A stretch of 64,000 nucleotides of DNA from JAGVSZ01 sp019137045. Lineage in GTDB: Bacteria; Pseudomonadota; Gammaproteobacteria; Burkholderiales; SG8-39. Each line of letters opens with the position of its first letter. The stretch's first letter is position 1. This document shows positions 50,109 through 58,490 of the stretch, one piece after another. The stretch lies in the NCBI GenBank assembly GCA_046347635.1, contig JAXMFT010000005.1, forward strand, positions 124,001-188,000. Direction: 5' to 3'. Under the pieces are notes generated by a model that ran no database searches, had not been told where the DNA came from, and saw only the letters and a list, made by a program, of their open reading frames with translations. The position numbers and the translations under genes are program-made.

Positions 50109-51302
50109 ATGGCGCACCGCAGCGGTCGACACTTCCTGCAGATCCCCGGCCCGACCAACGTGCCCGACCGCGTCCTGCGCGCGATCGACCACCCGACGAT
50201 GGACCACCGCGGCCCCGAGTTCGCGGCGCTCGGCCACGAGGTGCTCGACGGGCTCCGGCACGTGTTCAAGACCGCGCAGCCGGTGGTCATCTACCCCGCG
50301 TCGGGGACCGGCGCGTGGGAGGCGGCGCTGGTGAACACGCTCTCGCCGGGCGATCGCGTGCTGATGTTCGAGACCGGTCATTTCGCGACGCTGTGGCACA
50401 GGATGGCGACGAAGCTCGGCGTCGTGACCGAGTTCATCCCGACCGACTGGCGCCGCGGGGCCGACGCGGGCGTGCTCGAGGCGAAGCTGCGGGAGGACAA
50501 GGCGCACAGCATCCGCGCGGTCTGCGTCGTGCACAACGAGACCTCGACCGGGGTCACGAGCCGCATCGGCCTCGTGCGCAAGGCGATGGACGCCGCGCGA
50601 CACCCGGCGCTCCTGCTGGTCGACACGATCAGCTCGCTCGCCTCGATCGACTACCGCCACGACGAGTGGGGCGTCGACGTCACGGTCGCCGGCTCGCAGA
50701 AGGGCTTGATGCTGCCGCCGGGATTGTCGTTCAACGCGATCAGCGAGAAGGCGCGCAAGGCCTCCGCGGCCGCGCAGCTGCCGCGCTCCTACTGGGGCTG
50801 GGAGGAGATGCTCGCGTCGAACAAGACCGGGTATTTCCCATATACGCCCGCCACCAACCTGCTCTACGGCCTGCGCGAGGCGCTGCGGATGCTGCAGGAG
50901 GAGGGGCTCGACAACGTCTTCGCGCGCCACGACCGCCACGCCGAGGCGACGCGGCGCGCGGTGCGCGCCTGGGGGCTCGAGGTGCTGTGCGCCGTGCCGG
51001 AGGAATACTCGAGCTCGCTCACCGGAGTGATCACGCCGGCCGGGCACGACGCCGACCATCTGCGCAAGCGCATCCTCGAGGCGTTCGACATGTCGCTCGG
51101 CACCGGCCTCGGCAAGCTCGCGGGCAAGGTGTTCCGCATCGGACATCTCGGCGACTTCAACGACCTCACGCTCGCCGGGACGCTCGCGGGCGTGGAGATG
51201 GGGCTCGGGCTCGCCGGCGTGCCGCACAGGAAGGGCGGCGCCCAGGCCGCGATCGACTACCTCGCCGAGTGCGCGCGCAAGCCGGCGCGGAAGGCCGCCT
51301 AG
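50109..51302 (+). CDS. Serine-glyoxylate/alanine-glyoxylate aminotransferase-family protein
   Basis: A 397-residue PLP-dependent class-V aminotransferase. It has FLQIPGPTNVPDRVLRAIDHPT, VVHNETSTGVTS, LLVDTISSLASIDYRHDEWGVDV and the PLP lysine in VAGSQKGLMLPPGLSF. These are features of SGAT/AGAT enzymes that convert serine plus glyoxylate to hydroxypyruvate plus glycine. In methylotrophs this serves the serine cycle, but no other cycle gene is here. It is followed after 73 bp by a TRAP transporter operon. Confidence 0.92.
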   Translation: MAHRSGRHFLQIPGPTNVPDRVLRAIDHPTMDHRGPEFAALGHEVLDGLRHVFKTAQPVVIYPASGTGAWEAALVNTLSPGDRVLMFETGHFATLWHRMATKLGVVTEFIPTDWRRGADAGVLEAKLREDKAHSIRAVCVVHNETSTGVTSRIGLVRKAMDAARHPALLLVDTISSLASIDYRHDEWGVDVTVAGSQKGLMLPPGLSFNAISEKARKASAAAQLPRSYWGWEEMLASNKTGYFPYTPATNLLYGLREALRMLQEEGLDNVFARHDRHAEATRRAVRAWGLEVLCAVPEEYSSSLTGVITPAGHDADHLRKRILEAFDMSLGTGLGKLAGKVFRIGHLGDFNDLTLAGTLAGVEMGLGLAGVPHRKGGAQAAIDYLAECARKPARKAA

Positions 51303-51375
51303 CGTCCGGAACCACCCCTGTCCGCAGCCGGCCCGGGAGAGCCGGAACGGGCCGCCAACCAAAGGAGGAAGCACC

Positions 51376-52350
51376 GTGCAACGCACCGCGTACCGGGCGC
51401 TCGTCGCCCTCGCAGTCCTCGCCGCGCCGGCGGCGTACGCCCAGATCGAGATCAAGTTCGGCCACGTCGGCGAGCCGGGCTCGCTGTTCGCCGCCAGCGC
51501 CGAGGAGTTCGCGAAGAACGCGAACGCCAAACTCGGGAACGGCGCCAAGGTGGTCGTCTACGGATCGAGCCAGCTCGGCGGCGACAAGGAGCTGCTGCAG
51601 AAGCTCAAGCTCGGCACCATCGACATGGCGCTCCCGTCCACGGTGATGTCCTCCGAGGCCGACCTGTTCGGCGTCTTCGAGATGCCCTACCTGGTCAAGG
51701 ACCGCGCGCACATGCAGCGCATCGAGAAGGACGTCTTCTGGTCCGCGCTCGCCCCGGCCGCCGAGGCGAAGGGTCTGAAGGTCATCGCGGTCTGGGAGAA
51801 CGGCTACCGGCACATCACGAATTCCAAGCGGCCGATCAACACGCCCGACGACCTGAAGGGGATCAAGCTGCGCGTGCCCGAAGGCAAGTGGCGGGTGAAG
51901 ATGTTCCAGGCCTACGGCGCGAACCCGAGCCCGATGAAGTTCTCCGAGGTGTTCACCGCGCTGCAGACCGGCGTGATGGACGGACAGGAGAACCCGTTCA
52001 CCCAGATCTACAGCGCGAAGTTCCAGGAGGTCCAGAAGTTCCTGTCGCTCACCGGCCACGTGTACACGCCGGCGTACGTCACCGTCGGCGCGAAGAAGTG
52101 GGCGAGTCTGCCCGCCGACGTGCGCCGGACGCTCGAGCAGACCGCGAAGGAGACGCAGGCGTTCGTCTACGCCAAGGCGGCGAAGGACGACGCAGAGCTG
52201 CTCGGCAAGATCAAGGCTGCCGGGGTACAGGTGAACACGCCGAACAAGGACGCCTTCATCGCCGCATCGAAGCCGGTGTACGAGGAGTTCGCGCAGGAAG
52301 TCAAAGGGGCGAAGGAAGTGATCGATCGCGCCATCGCGCTCGGCAAGTAG
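51376..52350 (+). CDS. dctP: TRAP transporter solute-binding protein DctP
   Basis: A 324-residue periplasmic binding protein with a Sec signal (LAAPAAYAQ). TRAP DctP hallmarks are FGHVGEPGSLFAASAEEFAK, YGSSQLGGDKELLQKLKLGTIDM, LKGIKLRVPE with the carboxylate-binding Arg, and GVMDGQENPFTQIYSAKFQEVQ. GTG start with an excellent AAAGGAGGA Shine-Dalgarno. First of the dctP-dctQ-dctM unit. Ligand probably a mono- or dicarboxylate. Confidence 0.94.
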   Translation: MQRTAYRALVALAVLAAPAAYAQIEIKFGHVGEPGSLFAASAEEFAKNANAKLGNGAKVVVYGSSQLGGDKELLQKLKLGTIDMALPSTVMSSEADLFGVFEMPYLVKDRAHMQRIEKDVFWSALAPAAEAKGLKVIAVWENGYRHITNSKRPINTPDDLKGIKLRVPEGKWRVKMFQAYGANPSPMKFSEVFTALQTGVMDGQENPFTQIYSAKFQEVQKFLSLTGHVYTPAYVTVGAKKWASLPADVRRTLEQTAKETQAFVYAKAAKDDAELLGKIKAAGVQVNTPNKDAFIAASKPVYEEFAQEVKGAKEVIDRAIALGK

Positions 52351-52353
52351 CGC

Positions 52354-52857
52354 ATGACCCTGCAGTCGTTCCGCCGGGGATACGAGCGCTTCCTCGAGCG
52401 GATCTGCATCACGCTGATGGCGGCGCTCGCCGCCGAGGTGACGGCGGGCGTGGTCTTCCGCTACTCGGGCCATTCCCTCGTCTGGTACGACGAGGTCGCC
52501 ACCATCCTCCTTGCCTGGGTGACGTTCTACGGCTCGGCGCTGGCGGTCCTCAAGCACGCGCACATGGGCGTGCCCGAGATCGTGCGCATGCTGCCGCGCG
52601 GGCCCCGGGTCGCGGCCGCCGTCCTCGCGCAGCTGTGCACGATGGCCTTCTTCGTGCTGCTCGCCTGGGTGGGCTATTCGATCCTCGAGGTGCTCGCGAC
52701 CGACCGGCTCGTCTCGCTGCCGCAGGTCTCGGTGGCTTACGCGATCTCGGCGATCCCGATCGGCGCCGTCCTGTTCGTGGTGGGCCAGCTGCTGGTGTTT
52801 CCCGAGGTGCTGCGCGCGGCGCGCGGCGAAGCGGGGCGCGCAGAGCAGTCCGCATGA
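52354..52857 (+). CDS. dctQ: TRAP transporter small permease DctQ
   Basis: A 167-residue four-helix membrane protein (LMAALAAEVTAGVVFRYSGHSLVWYDEVATILLAWVTFYGSA in outline). The VFRY...WYDEVATILLAW segment is the DctQ signature. It starts 3 bp after dctP and overlaps dctM by 4 bp (ATGA). Forms the transport complex with DctM. Confidence 0.93.
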   Translation: MTLQSFRRGYERFLERICITLMAALAAEVTAGVVFRYSGHSLVWYDEVATILLAWVTFYGSALAVLKHAHMGVPEIVRMLPRGPRVAAAVLAQLCTMAFFVLLAWVGYSILEVLATDRLVSLPQVSVAYAISAIPIGAVLFVVGQLLVFPEVLRAARGEAGRAEQSA

Positions 52858-54137
52858 TCGGCTTCCTCGTCTTCGTCTGCGTGGTCGGGCTGGTGCTGAT
52901 CGACGTTCCGATCGCCGTGGCGCTCTGCATCGCGGCGGTCGCGGCGATGCTCGCGACCCAGGGCGCCGCGAGCCTGCCCAACGTGCCGCTTGCGCTCTAC
53001 CAGGGCGCGACCAGCTTTCCGCTGATCGCGATCCCGCTCTTCATCCTGGCCGCGGCGATCATGAACACCTCGGGGATCTCGCACCGGCTGATCGACTTCT
53101 GCCAGGCGCTCGTCGGCTGGGTGAGGGGCGCGCTCGCCCAGGTGAACGTGCTGAGCCACATGTTCTTCGCCGAGATCTCGGGCTCGGCCGTCGCGGGGGT
53201 CGCGGCCACCGCGTCGATCATCATGCCCGCCATGCGCAAGCGCGGCTACCCGGGCCCCTTCACGGCTGCGGTGACCTCCTCCACCGCCACGCTCGCGATC
53301 ATCATCCCGCCGTCGATCCCGATGATCCTCTACGCGGTCATGGCGGGCACCTCGGTGGTGCAGATGTTCGTCGCGGGCATCGTGCCCGGCCTGCTCGCGG
53401 CGTTCGGCTTCATGGGCCTGTGCTACTGGTACGCGGTCAGGTACAACTGGCCGGTGGAGGAGATCTTCCAGTGGGGCAAGCTCTGGCGCGCCTTCATCGA
53501 TGCGTTCTGGGCGCTCACGCTGCCGGTCATCATCCTGGGGGGCATCTTCGGCGGCGTGGTCACGGCGACCGAAGGCGCGGCGCTCGCCGTGGTCGCGGCG
53601 CTCCTGGTGGGCGGGCTGGTCTACCGCGAGCTCGACTGGGCGCGGCTGCGCGAGGCGATCATCGACGGGACGGTGCAGACCGGCACCGTGATGCTGCTGG
53701 TCGCGGCCTCGGCCCTGCTCGGCCTCTATCTCACCGAGGTGCAGCTTCCGCAGCGCATCGCCGCGGCGATGCTCTCCATCACCGGCGAGAAGTGGGCCAT
53801 CCTCGCGATCCTCAACGTCTTCTTCCTCATCATCGGGATGTTCCTGCACTCGGCCGCGGCCATCGTCCTGGTGGTGCCGATCGTGATGCCGGCGGTGACC
53901 GCGGCGGGGATCGACCCGGTCCATTTCGGCGTGATCGTGACGCTCAACCTCGCCATCGGCCAGCAGACCCCGCCGGTGGCGAGCGTCCTCCTGCTCACCT
54001 GCTCGATCGCGAAGGAGAGCGTCTGGGACGTGACCAAGGCGAACATCCCCTTCATCGGGGTGCTCCTGGCCACGCTGCTGCTCATCACCTACGTGCCGGC
54101 GACCACGATGTCCCTGGTGAACCTCTTCTACCGATGA
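52854..54137 (+). CDS. dctM: TRAP transporter large permease DctM
   Basis: A 427-residue sodium-dependent permease with about 12 helices. Family segments include FPLIAIPLFILAAAIMNTSGIS, FAEISGSAVAGVAATASIIMPAM, IIIPPSIPMILYAVM and LNLAIGQQTPPVASVLLL. Translationally coupled to dctQ upstream and, by a second ATGA overlap, to the enoyl-CoA hydratase gene downstream. Coupling to the crotonase suggests that the imported acid enters a CoA-ester pathway. Confidence 0.95.
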   Translation: MIGFLVFVCVVGLVLIDVPIAVALCIAAVAAMLATQGAASLPNVPLALYQGATSFPLIAIPLFILAAAIMNTSGISHRLIDFCQALVGWVRGALAQVNVLSHMFFAEISGSAVAGVAATASIIMPAMRKRGYPGPFTAAVTSSTATLAIIIPPSIPMILYAVMAGTSVVQMFVAGIVPGLLAAFGFMGLCYWYAVRYNWPVEEIFQWGKLWRAFIDAFWALTLPVIILGGIFGGVVTATEGAALAVVAALLVGGLVYRELDWARLREAIIDGTVQTGTVMLLVAASALLGLYLTEVQLPQRIAAAMLSITGEKWAILAILNVFFLIIGMFLHSAAAIVLVVPIVMPAVTAAGIDPVHFGVIVTLNLAIGQQTPPVASVLLLTCSIAKESVWDVTKANIPFIGVLLATLLLITYVPATTMSLVNLFYR

Positions 54138-54913
54138 CCGAATCCGTGCTTGCCGCGCGCGAGGGCGCGATCGCGACCGTCACGCTCAACAAGCCCGAGC
54201 GCCTCAACGCGCTCGACCGCTCGATGTGGATCCGTCTCGGCGAGCTCATGCGCGAGCTCGACACCGACGAAGGGCTGCGCTGCGTCGTGCTGCGCGGCGC
54301 GGGCGGCAAGGCGTTCGCCGCCGGTGCCGACATCGCCGAGTTCGCCAACGAGCGCGCCGATGCCGCGCAGGCGGCGCGCTACGGCGCCGCCACCGCCGCC
54401 GCACTGCGCGCGCTCGGCGAGTGCCGCCACCCGACGCTCGCCCTGATCGAAGGGGCGTGCGTCGGCGGCGGATTGCTGGTGGCCACGCAGTGCGACCTGC
54501 GGATCTGCAACGCGTCGGCCCGCTTCGGCGTGCCGGTCAAGAACCTCGGCTTGACCGAGTCTTACGACGAGCTCGAGGGGATGATGCGCGTGATCGGCCC
54601 CGCCGCCAGCCTCGAGCTCCTGCTGGAAGGGCGCATCTGGAACGCGCGCGAGGCCTACGAGAAAGGGCTCGTCTCCCGCGTCGTGCCCGACGCGGGCGTG
54701 GTCGAGGAGGCGTACGCCACCGCGCACCGCATCGCCGCGGGCGCGCCGCTCGCCGCGCGCTGGCACAAGAAGTTCGTGCGCCGGCTCGCCGACCCGCGCC
54801 CGCTCACCGACGCGGAGCGCGCCGAGGGCTACGCGTGCTTCGACACCGAGGACTTCCGCATCGGCTACCGGGCGTTTCTCGACAAGAAGAAGCCCGAGTT
54901 CAAGGGGCGTTGA
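54134..54913 (+). CDS. Enoyl-CoA hydratase/isomerase (crotonase) family protein
   Basis: A 259-residue crotonase. It has the oxyanion-hole segments AFAAGADIAEF and LIEGACVGGGLLVATQCDLRI, then a FGVPVKNLGL segment with LTESYDELEGMMRVIGP. The second catalytic Glu of true hydratases (usually in PEV/GLIPG region) is replaced here by a KNLGLTESYDEL sequence. The reaction may therefore be isomerisation, hydrolysis or decarboxylation rather than hydration. The ATG overlaps the dctM stop. Confidence 0.88.
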   Translation: MTESVLAAREGAIATVTLNKPERLNALDRSMWIRLGELMRELDTDEGLRCVVLRGAGGKAFAAGADIAEFANERADAAQAARYGAATAAALRALGECRHPTLALIEGACVGGGLLVATQCDLRICNASARFGVPVKNLGLTESYDELEGMMRVIGPAASLELLLEGRIWNAREAYEKGLVSRVVPDAGVVEEAYATAHRIAAGAPLAARWHKKFVRRLADPRPLTDAERAEGYACFDTEDFRIGYRAFLDKKKPEFKGR

Positions 54914-55009
54914 CGCCGCGGGCGAAACTGGCAGACTACGCACCCGCCCCGGGCGGCAGGTCGGGGAGAGCAAAGCCCGCAGCGGGCCACAAACAGGAGG
55001 GAGCAGATC

Positions 55010-55990
55010 ATGTCACATCCGTTCCGCGCGCTCGCGCTGGCGGTCTCCGCACTGGCGCTCGTCGTCGTCACCGGCGGCGCCGCCGCGCAGACCTGGCCGG
55101 TCAAGCCGATGCGCGCGATCAACCCGTTCCCCGCCGGCGGCGGCACCGACACCTTCGCGCGGCCCTGGGCGGCGAAGATGAGCCAGCTCCTCGGCCAGCA
55201 GGTGCTGATCGAGAACATGGGCGGCGCCGGCGGCACCGTCGGGGCGACGCGCGCTGCGAAGGAGGCGCCCGACGGCTACACCTGGTTCATCGGCGCGATC
55301 CACCACACGATCGCCGAGTCGCTCTACACGAAGCTGCCCTACAGCCTGGAGCGCGATTTCGCGCCGGTGACGGTGCTCGCGGCGGTGCCGAACGTCGTCG
55401 TGCTGCATCCGAAGAACAACTTCGCCACCCTCCAGGAGCTGATCGCGTACGCCAAGGCGAACCCGGGCAAGCTCAACTACGGCTCGGCCGGCAGCGGCAC
55501 GAGCCACCACATGATCGGCGAGCTGTTCAAGCAGACGGCGAACGTCGACCTGACGCACGTGCCGTACAAGGGCGCGGGGCCGCTGATGCAGGACCTGCTC
55601 GCGGGCCAGGTCGACATGGCCTTCGACGGCATGGGCACCTCGGCCACGCAGATCAAGGCCGGGAAGCTGCGCCCGCTCGCGGTCACCTCCGCGACCCGCA
55701 ACCGCGTGATCCCGGACGTGCCGACGATGAAGGAGGCGGGCGTGGACTTCGCGATCTCGCTAACCTGGTACGCGCTGTGGGGGATCAAGGGCACGCCGCA
55801 GCCGATCATCGACCGGATGTACGCGGAGACGGTGAAGGTCCTGCAGATGCCCGACATCAAGGACATCTGGGCGAGCCAGGGCGCCGACCCCGGCGGCATG
55901 CCGCCGGCGGAGTTCGCCGCGTTCGTGCGCGCGGAGATCGAGAAGTGGGCCAAGGTGACCAAAGCCGCAGGGATCAAGGTCGACCTGTGA
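55010..55990 (+). CDS. Bug-family tripartite tricarboxylate transporter substrate-binding protein
   Basis: A 326-residue periplasmic protein of the Bug (TctC) family, hugely expanded in Burkholderiales-type bacteria. The signal peptide ends GGAAAQ. Typical segments are WPVKPMRAINPFPAGGGTDTFAR, IENMGGAGGTVGATRAAKEAPDGYT, LNYGSAGSGTSHHMIGELFK and VPYKGAGPLMQDLLAGQVD. No cognate TctA/TctB permease is adjacent, which is common for orphan Bug proteins. A strong terminator follows. Confidence 0.94.
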   Translation: MSHPFRALALAVSALALVVVTGGAAAQTWPVKPMRAINPFPAGGGTDTFARPWAAKMSQLLGQQVLIENMGGAGGTVGATRAAKEAPDGYTWFIGAIHHTIAESLYTKLPYSLERDFAPVTVLAAVPNVVVLHPKNNFATLQELIAYAKANPGKLNYGSAGSGTSHHMIGELFKQTANVDLTHVPYKGAGPLMQDLLAGQVDMAFDGMGTSATQIKAGKLRPLAVTSATRNRVIPDVPTMKEAGVDFAISLTWYALWGIKGTPQPIIDRMYAETVKVLQMPDIKDIWASQGADPGGMPPAEFAAFVRAEIEKWAKVTKAAGIKVDL

Positions 55991-56013
55991 CGGAGCGCGC
56001 GTAGTCCGCGCGG

Positions 56014-56043
56014 GAAGCCACGGCCTGCCGTGGCTTCTTCGTT
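56014..56043 (+). terminator. Rho-independent terminator after the Bug protein gene
   Basis: GAAGCCACGGC (56014-56024) pairs perfectly with GCCGTGGCTTC (56027-56037), followed by TTCGTTT. It separates the Bug gene from matB, whose start lies 15 bp further on. Confidence 0.8.
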
Positions 56044-56058
56044 TCCGCGAGTCCCCGC

Positions 56059-57567
56059 ATGAACGCTTACAGCTTCTTCCGCCGCGGTTTCGCCGACCGG
56101 CTCGAAGCCGCCTTTCTCGAGGCCGACTCGGGCGACCGCTACACGTACGCCGACCTCGAGCGGGAAACCGCCCGGGTGGCCTCGTTCCTGACCGGGCTCG
56201 GCCTCGCGCGGGGCGACCGCGTGGCGGCGCAAATCGACAAGTCGCCGCAGGGCCTCTTCCTGTACCTGGGCTGCATCCGCGCGGGCTTCTGCTTCCTGCC
56301 CCTCAACACCGCGTATCAGCGCGGCGAGCTCGGCTACTTCCTGCAGGACGCCGAGCCGCGCGTGGTCGTCTGCCGGCCGCAGATGCTCGACACGTTCGCG
56401 GAGCTGGGGAAGTCCGCCGCCAGCGCGCCCCGGCTCTACGCCCTCGACGAGAACGGCGTTGGAACGCTCGCCGACGCGGTGCGGAGCGCGGACCGTGCGT
56501 TCGACGACCCGGCGCTCGCAGAGCGGGATCTCGCCGTGATCATCTACACCTCCGGCACCACCGGCCGGTCGAAGGGCGCGATGGTCACCCACGGGAACCT
56601 CACCTCGAACGCGGCGGTGCTCAGGGACTATTGGCGCTTCACCGCACGCGACGTGCTGCTGCACGCGCTGCCCATCTTCCACGTGCACGGCCTCTTCGTC
56701 GCGCTCCACCCGATCCTGCTCGCGGGCGCGCGCATCGTCTTCCAGCGCCGGTTCGACGCAGGCGCGGTGCTCGCGGCGCTGCCGCAGGCCACTGCGCTGA
56801 TGGGCGTGCCCACGTTCTACGTGCGGCTGCTCGCCGAGCCGGGGCTGACGCGCGCGGCGGCGAAGCACGTGCGCCTGTTCGTGTCCGGCAGCGCGCCGCT
56901 CCTGCTCGACACGTTCCGCGCCTGGCAGGAGCGCACCGGGCACACGATCCTGGAGCGCTACGGCATGTCGGAGGCCGGCATGATCACCTCCAATCCCTAC
57001 GACGGGGAGCGGCGCGGGGGAACGGTCGGGTTTCCGCTGCCGGGCGTCTCGGTCCGCGTCACGGAGGACGGCAAGGTGCTCGGGCCGGACGCGCCCGGCA
57101 TCGTGGAAATCAAGGGCCCGAACGTCTTCGCCGGCTACTGGCGCATGCCCGCAAAGACGAAGGAGGAGTTCACCGCCGACGGCTGGTTCCGCACCGGCGA
57201 CGTCGGGCAGTGGAGCGCCGACGGCTACCTCTCGATCGTGGGGCGCGCGAAGGACCTCATCATCTCCGGCGGGTACAACGTGTATCCGAAGGAGATCGAG
57301 CTGGTGATCGACGCGTTGCCGGGTGTGGTCGAGTCCGCAGTCGTCGGGGTGCCGCACCCCGACTTCGGCGAGGCGGTCACCGCCGTCGTCGTAAAGCAGA
57401 AGGACGCCGCGCTCGACGAAGCGGCGGTGATCGCGCACGTGAAGTCGCAGATCGCCGGGTTCAAGGTCCCGAAGCGCGTCCTCTTCGTCGACGACCTGCC
57501 GCGGAACGCAATGGGCAAAGTGCAGAAGAACGTGCTGCGGGAGAAGTTGGCGCAGCGCGTTCCCTGA
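56059..57567 (+). CDS. matB: Malonyl-CoA synthetase-like acyl-CoA ligase
   Basis: A 502-residue ANL-superfamily adenylating enzyme. It has the P-loop IIYTSGTTGRSKGA, the A5 motif LERYGMSEAGM with the MatB-type MITSNPYDGERRGGTVGFPLPGV, the hinge GYLSIVGRAKDLIISGGYNVYP and the catalytic Lys in NAMGKVQKN. The RYGMSE/TSNPYDGERR segment fits MatB, which activates malonate (or methylmalonate) to the CoA ester. Malonyl-CoA decarboxylase is not nearby. Uptake by the preceding TRAP or Bug systems would be logical. The last 15 codons are duplicated downstream. Confidence 0.85.
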   Translation: MNAYSFFRRGFADRLEAAFLEADSGDRYTYADLERETARVASFLTGLGLARGDRVAAQIDKSPQGLFLYLGCIRAGFCFLPLNTAYQRGELGYFLQDAEPRVVVCRPQMLDTFAELGKSAASAPRLYALDENGVGTLADAVRSADRAFDDPALAERDLAVIIYTSGTTGRSKGAMVTHGNLTSNAAVLRDYWRFTARDVLLHALPIFHVHGLFVALHPILLAGARIVFQRRFDAGAVLAALPQATALMGVPTFYVRLLAEPGLTRAAAKHVRLFVSGSAPLLLDTFRAWQERTGHTILERYGMSEAGMITSNPYDGERRGGTVGFPLPGVSVRVTEDGKVLGPDAPGIVEIKGPNVFAGYWRMPAKTKEEFTADGWFRTGDVGQWSADGYLSIVGRAKDLIISGGYNVYPKEIELVIDALPGVVESAVVGVPHPDFGEAVTAVVVKQKDAALDEAAVIAHVKSQIAGFKVPKRVLFVDDLPRNAMGKVQKNVLREKLAQRVP

Positions 57568-57667
57568 TTCGGGGGATCTACAAGGGGGTGTGCCCCCTTG
57601 TTCCAGCAATCAGAAGAACGTGCTGCGGGAGAAGTTGGCGCAGCGCGTTCCCTGATTCGGGGGATCT
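57523..57667. repeat. 88-bp-period tandem duplication of the matB 3' end
   Basis: A 57-bp stretch at 57523-57579 (last 15 codons of matB, stop and 12 further bases) is repeated exactly at 57611-57667. The 31 bp between the copies contain a perfect hairpin. The second copy is a non-coding relic beyond the matB stop. Confidence 0.9.
57580..57601 (+). terminator. Hairpin after matB, between the duplicated segments
   Basis: ACAAGGGGG (57580-57588), loop TGTG, CCCCCTTGT (57593-57601): perfect 9-bp stem, 15 bp after the matB stop region. Only a short T-containing tail follows, so termination would be moderate. Confidence 0.5.
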
Positions 57668-57676
57668 GCGAGGGGC

Positions 57677-58483
57677 CTACCACACGCTCGCCATCATCCG
57701 GGCGGCGAGCACGAACAGAAGCCCCGCGAAGAGCCGCTTCAGCATCCGCCCCGGCACCCGGTGCGCGAGCGACGCGCCGAGCGGCGCGGTCGCGACGCTC
57801 GCGAGCGTCACCCCGGCGAGCGCCGGCAGGTAGACGTAGCCGAGGCTCCACGGCGGCAGCCCGCTCGCGTTCCAGCCGGTGTAGAGGTAGCCGATGGTCC
57901 CGCCCACCGCGATCGGGAACCCGATCGCCGCCGCGGTGCCCACGGCCTGGATGACCGGCACGTTGCAGTAGAGCATGAACGGCACCGTCATCACCGTGCC
58001 GCCGATCGCGACGAGCGAGGAGAGGCCGCCGATGACCGTGCCGGCGCCGAACATGCCCGCCGCGCCGGGCGGCTGGCGGGCCGGCTTGGGCTTGCGGTCG
58101 AGCGCGATGTTCACCGCCATCGCGAAGACGAAGACGGTGAAGTAGATCGCCAGCGTGCGCGTCGAGAGGTGCTTCGCGACGACCGCGCCGAGCACGCCGC
58201 CCACCAGGATTCCGGGCGTCATCCGGCGGGCGATCTCCCAGCGCACGCCGCCGCGCGCCGCGTGCGCGCGGGCGCTCGAGAGCGCGGTGAAGAGGATCGT
58301 CGCCATCGCCGTGCCGACCGCGAGGTGCAGCACCTGCTCGCGCGGCAGCCCCTGCGCGTCGAGCATCAGCGCGAGCACCGGCACGATGATCATCCCGCCG
58401 CCGATTCCCAGCAGGCCGGCGAGCAGGCCCGCCACCGCGCCGAGCGCGAGGTAGCCCGCGAACCAGGGCGAGATGTCCGGCAT
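57677..58483 (-). CDS. TSUP (TauE/SafE)-family permease
   Basis: A 268-residue inner-membrane protein with about eight helices. The two TSUP halves are marked by LAGLLGIGGGMIIVPVLALML and GGLSSLVAIGGTVMTVPFMLYCNVP. Longer and more classical than the TSUP protein at 45625. Substrate unknown (sulfite, sulfoacetate or organic acids in known members). Last gene of the minus-strand run that starts with kynA, 7 bp beyond the HAD phosphatase gene. Confidence 0.92.
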   Translation of the reverse strand: MPDISPWFAGYLALGAVAGLLAGLLGIGGGMIIVPVLALMLDAQGLPREQVLHLAVGTAMATILFTALSSARAHAARGGVRWEIARRMTPGILVGGVLGAVVAKHLSTRTLAIYFTVFVFAMAVNIALDRKPKPARQPPGAAGMFGAGTVIGGLSSLVAIGGTVMTVPFMLYCNVPVIQAVGTAAAIGFPIAVGGTIGYLYTGWNASGLPPWSLGYVYLPALAGVTLASVATAPLGASLAHRVPGRMLKRLFAGLLFVLAARMMASVW

Positions 58484-58490
58484 CGTGCGC

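Noticed and set aside
51329..51354. GC hairpin between the aminotransferase and dctP as a terminator
   Set aside because: A 7-bp stem with a 12-nt loop and no T-run; too weak to call.
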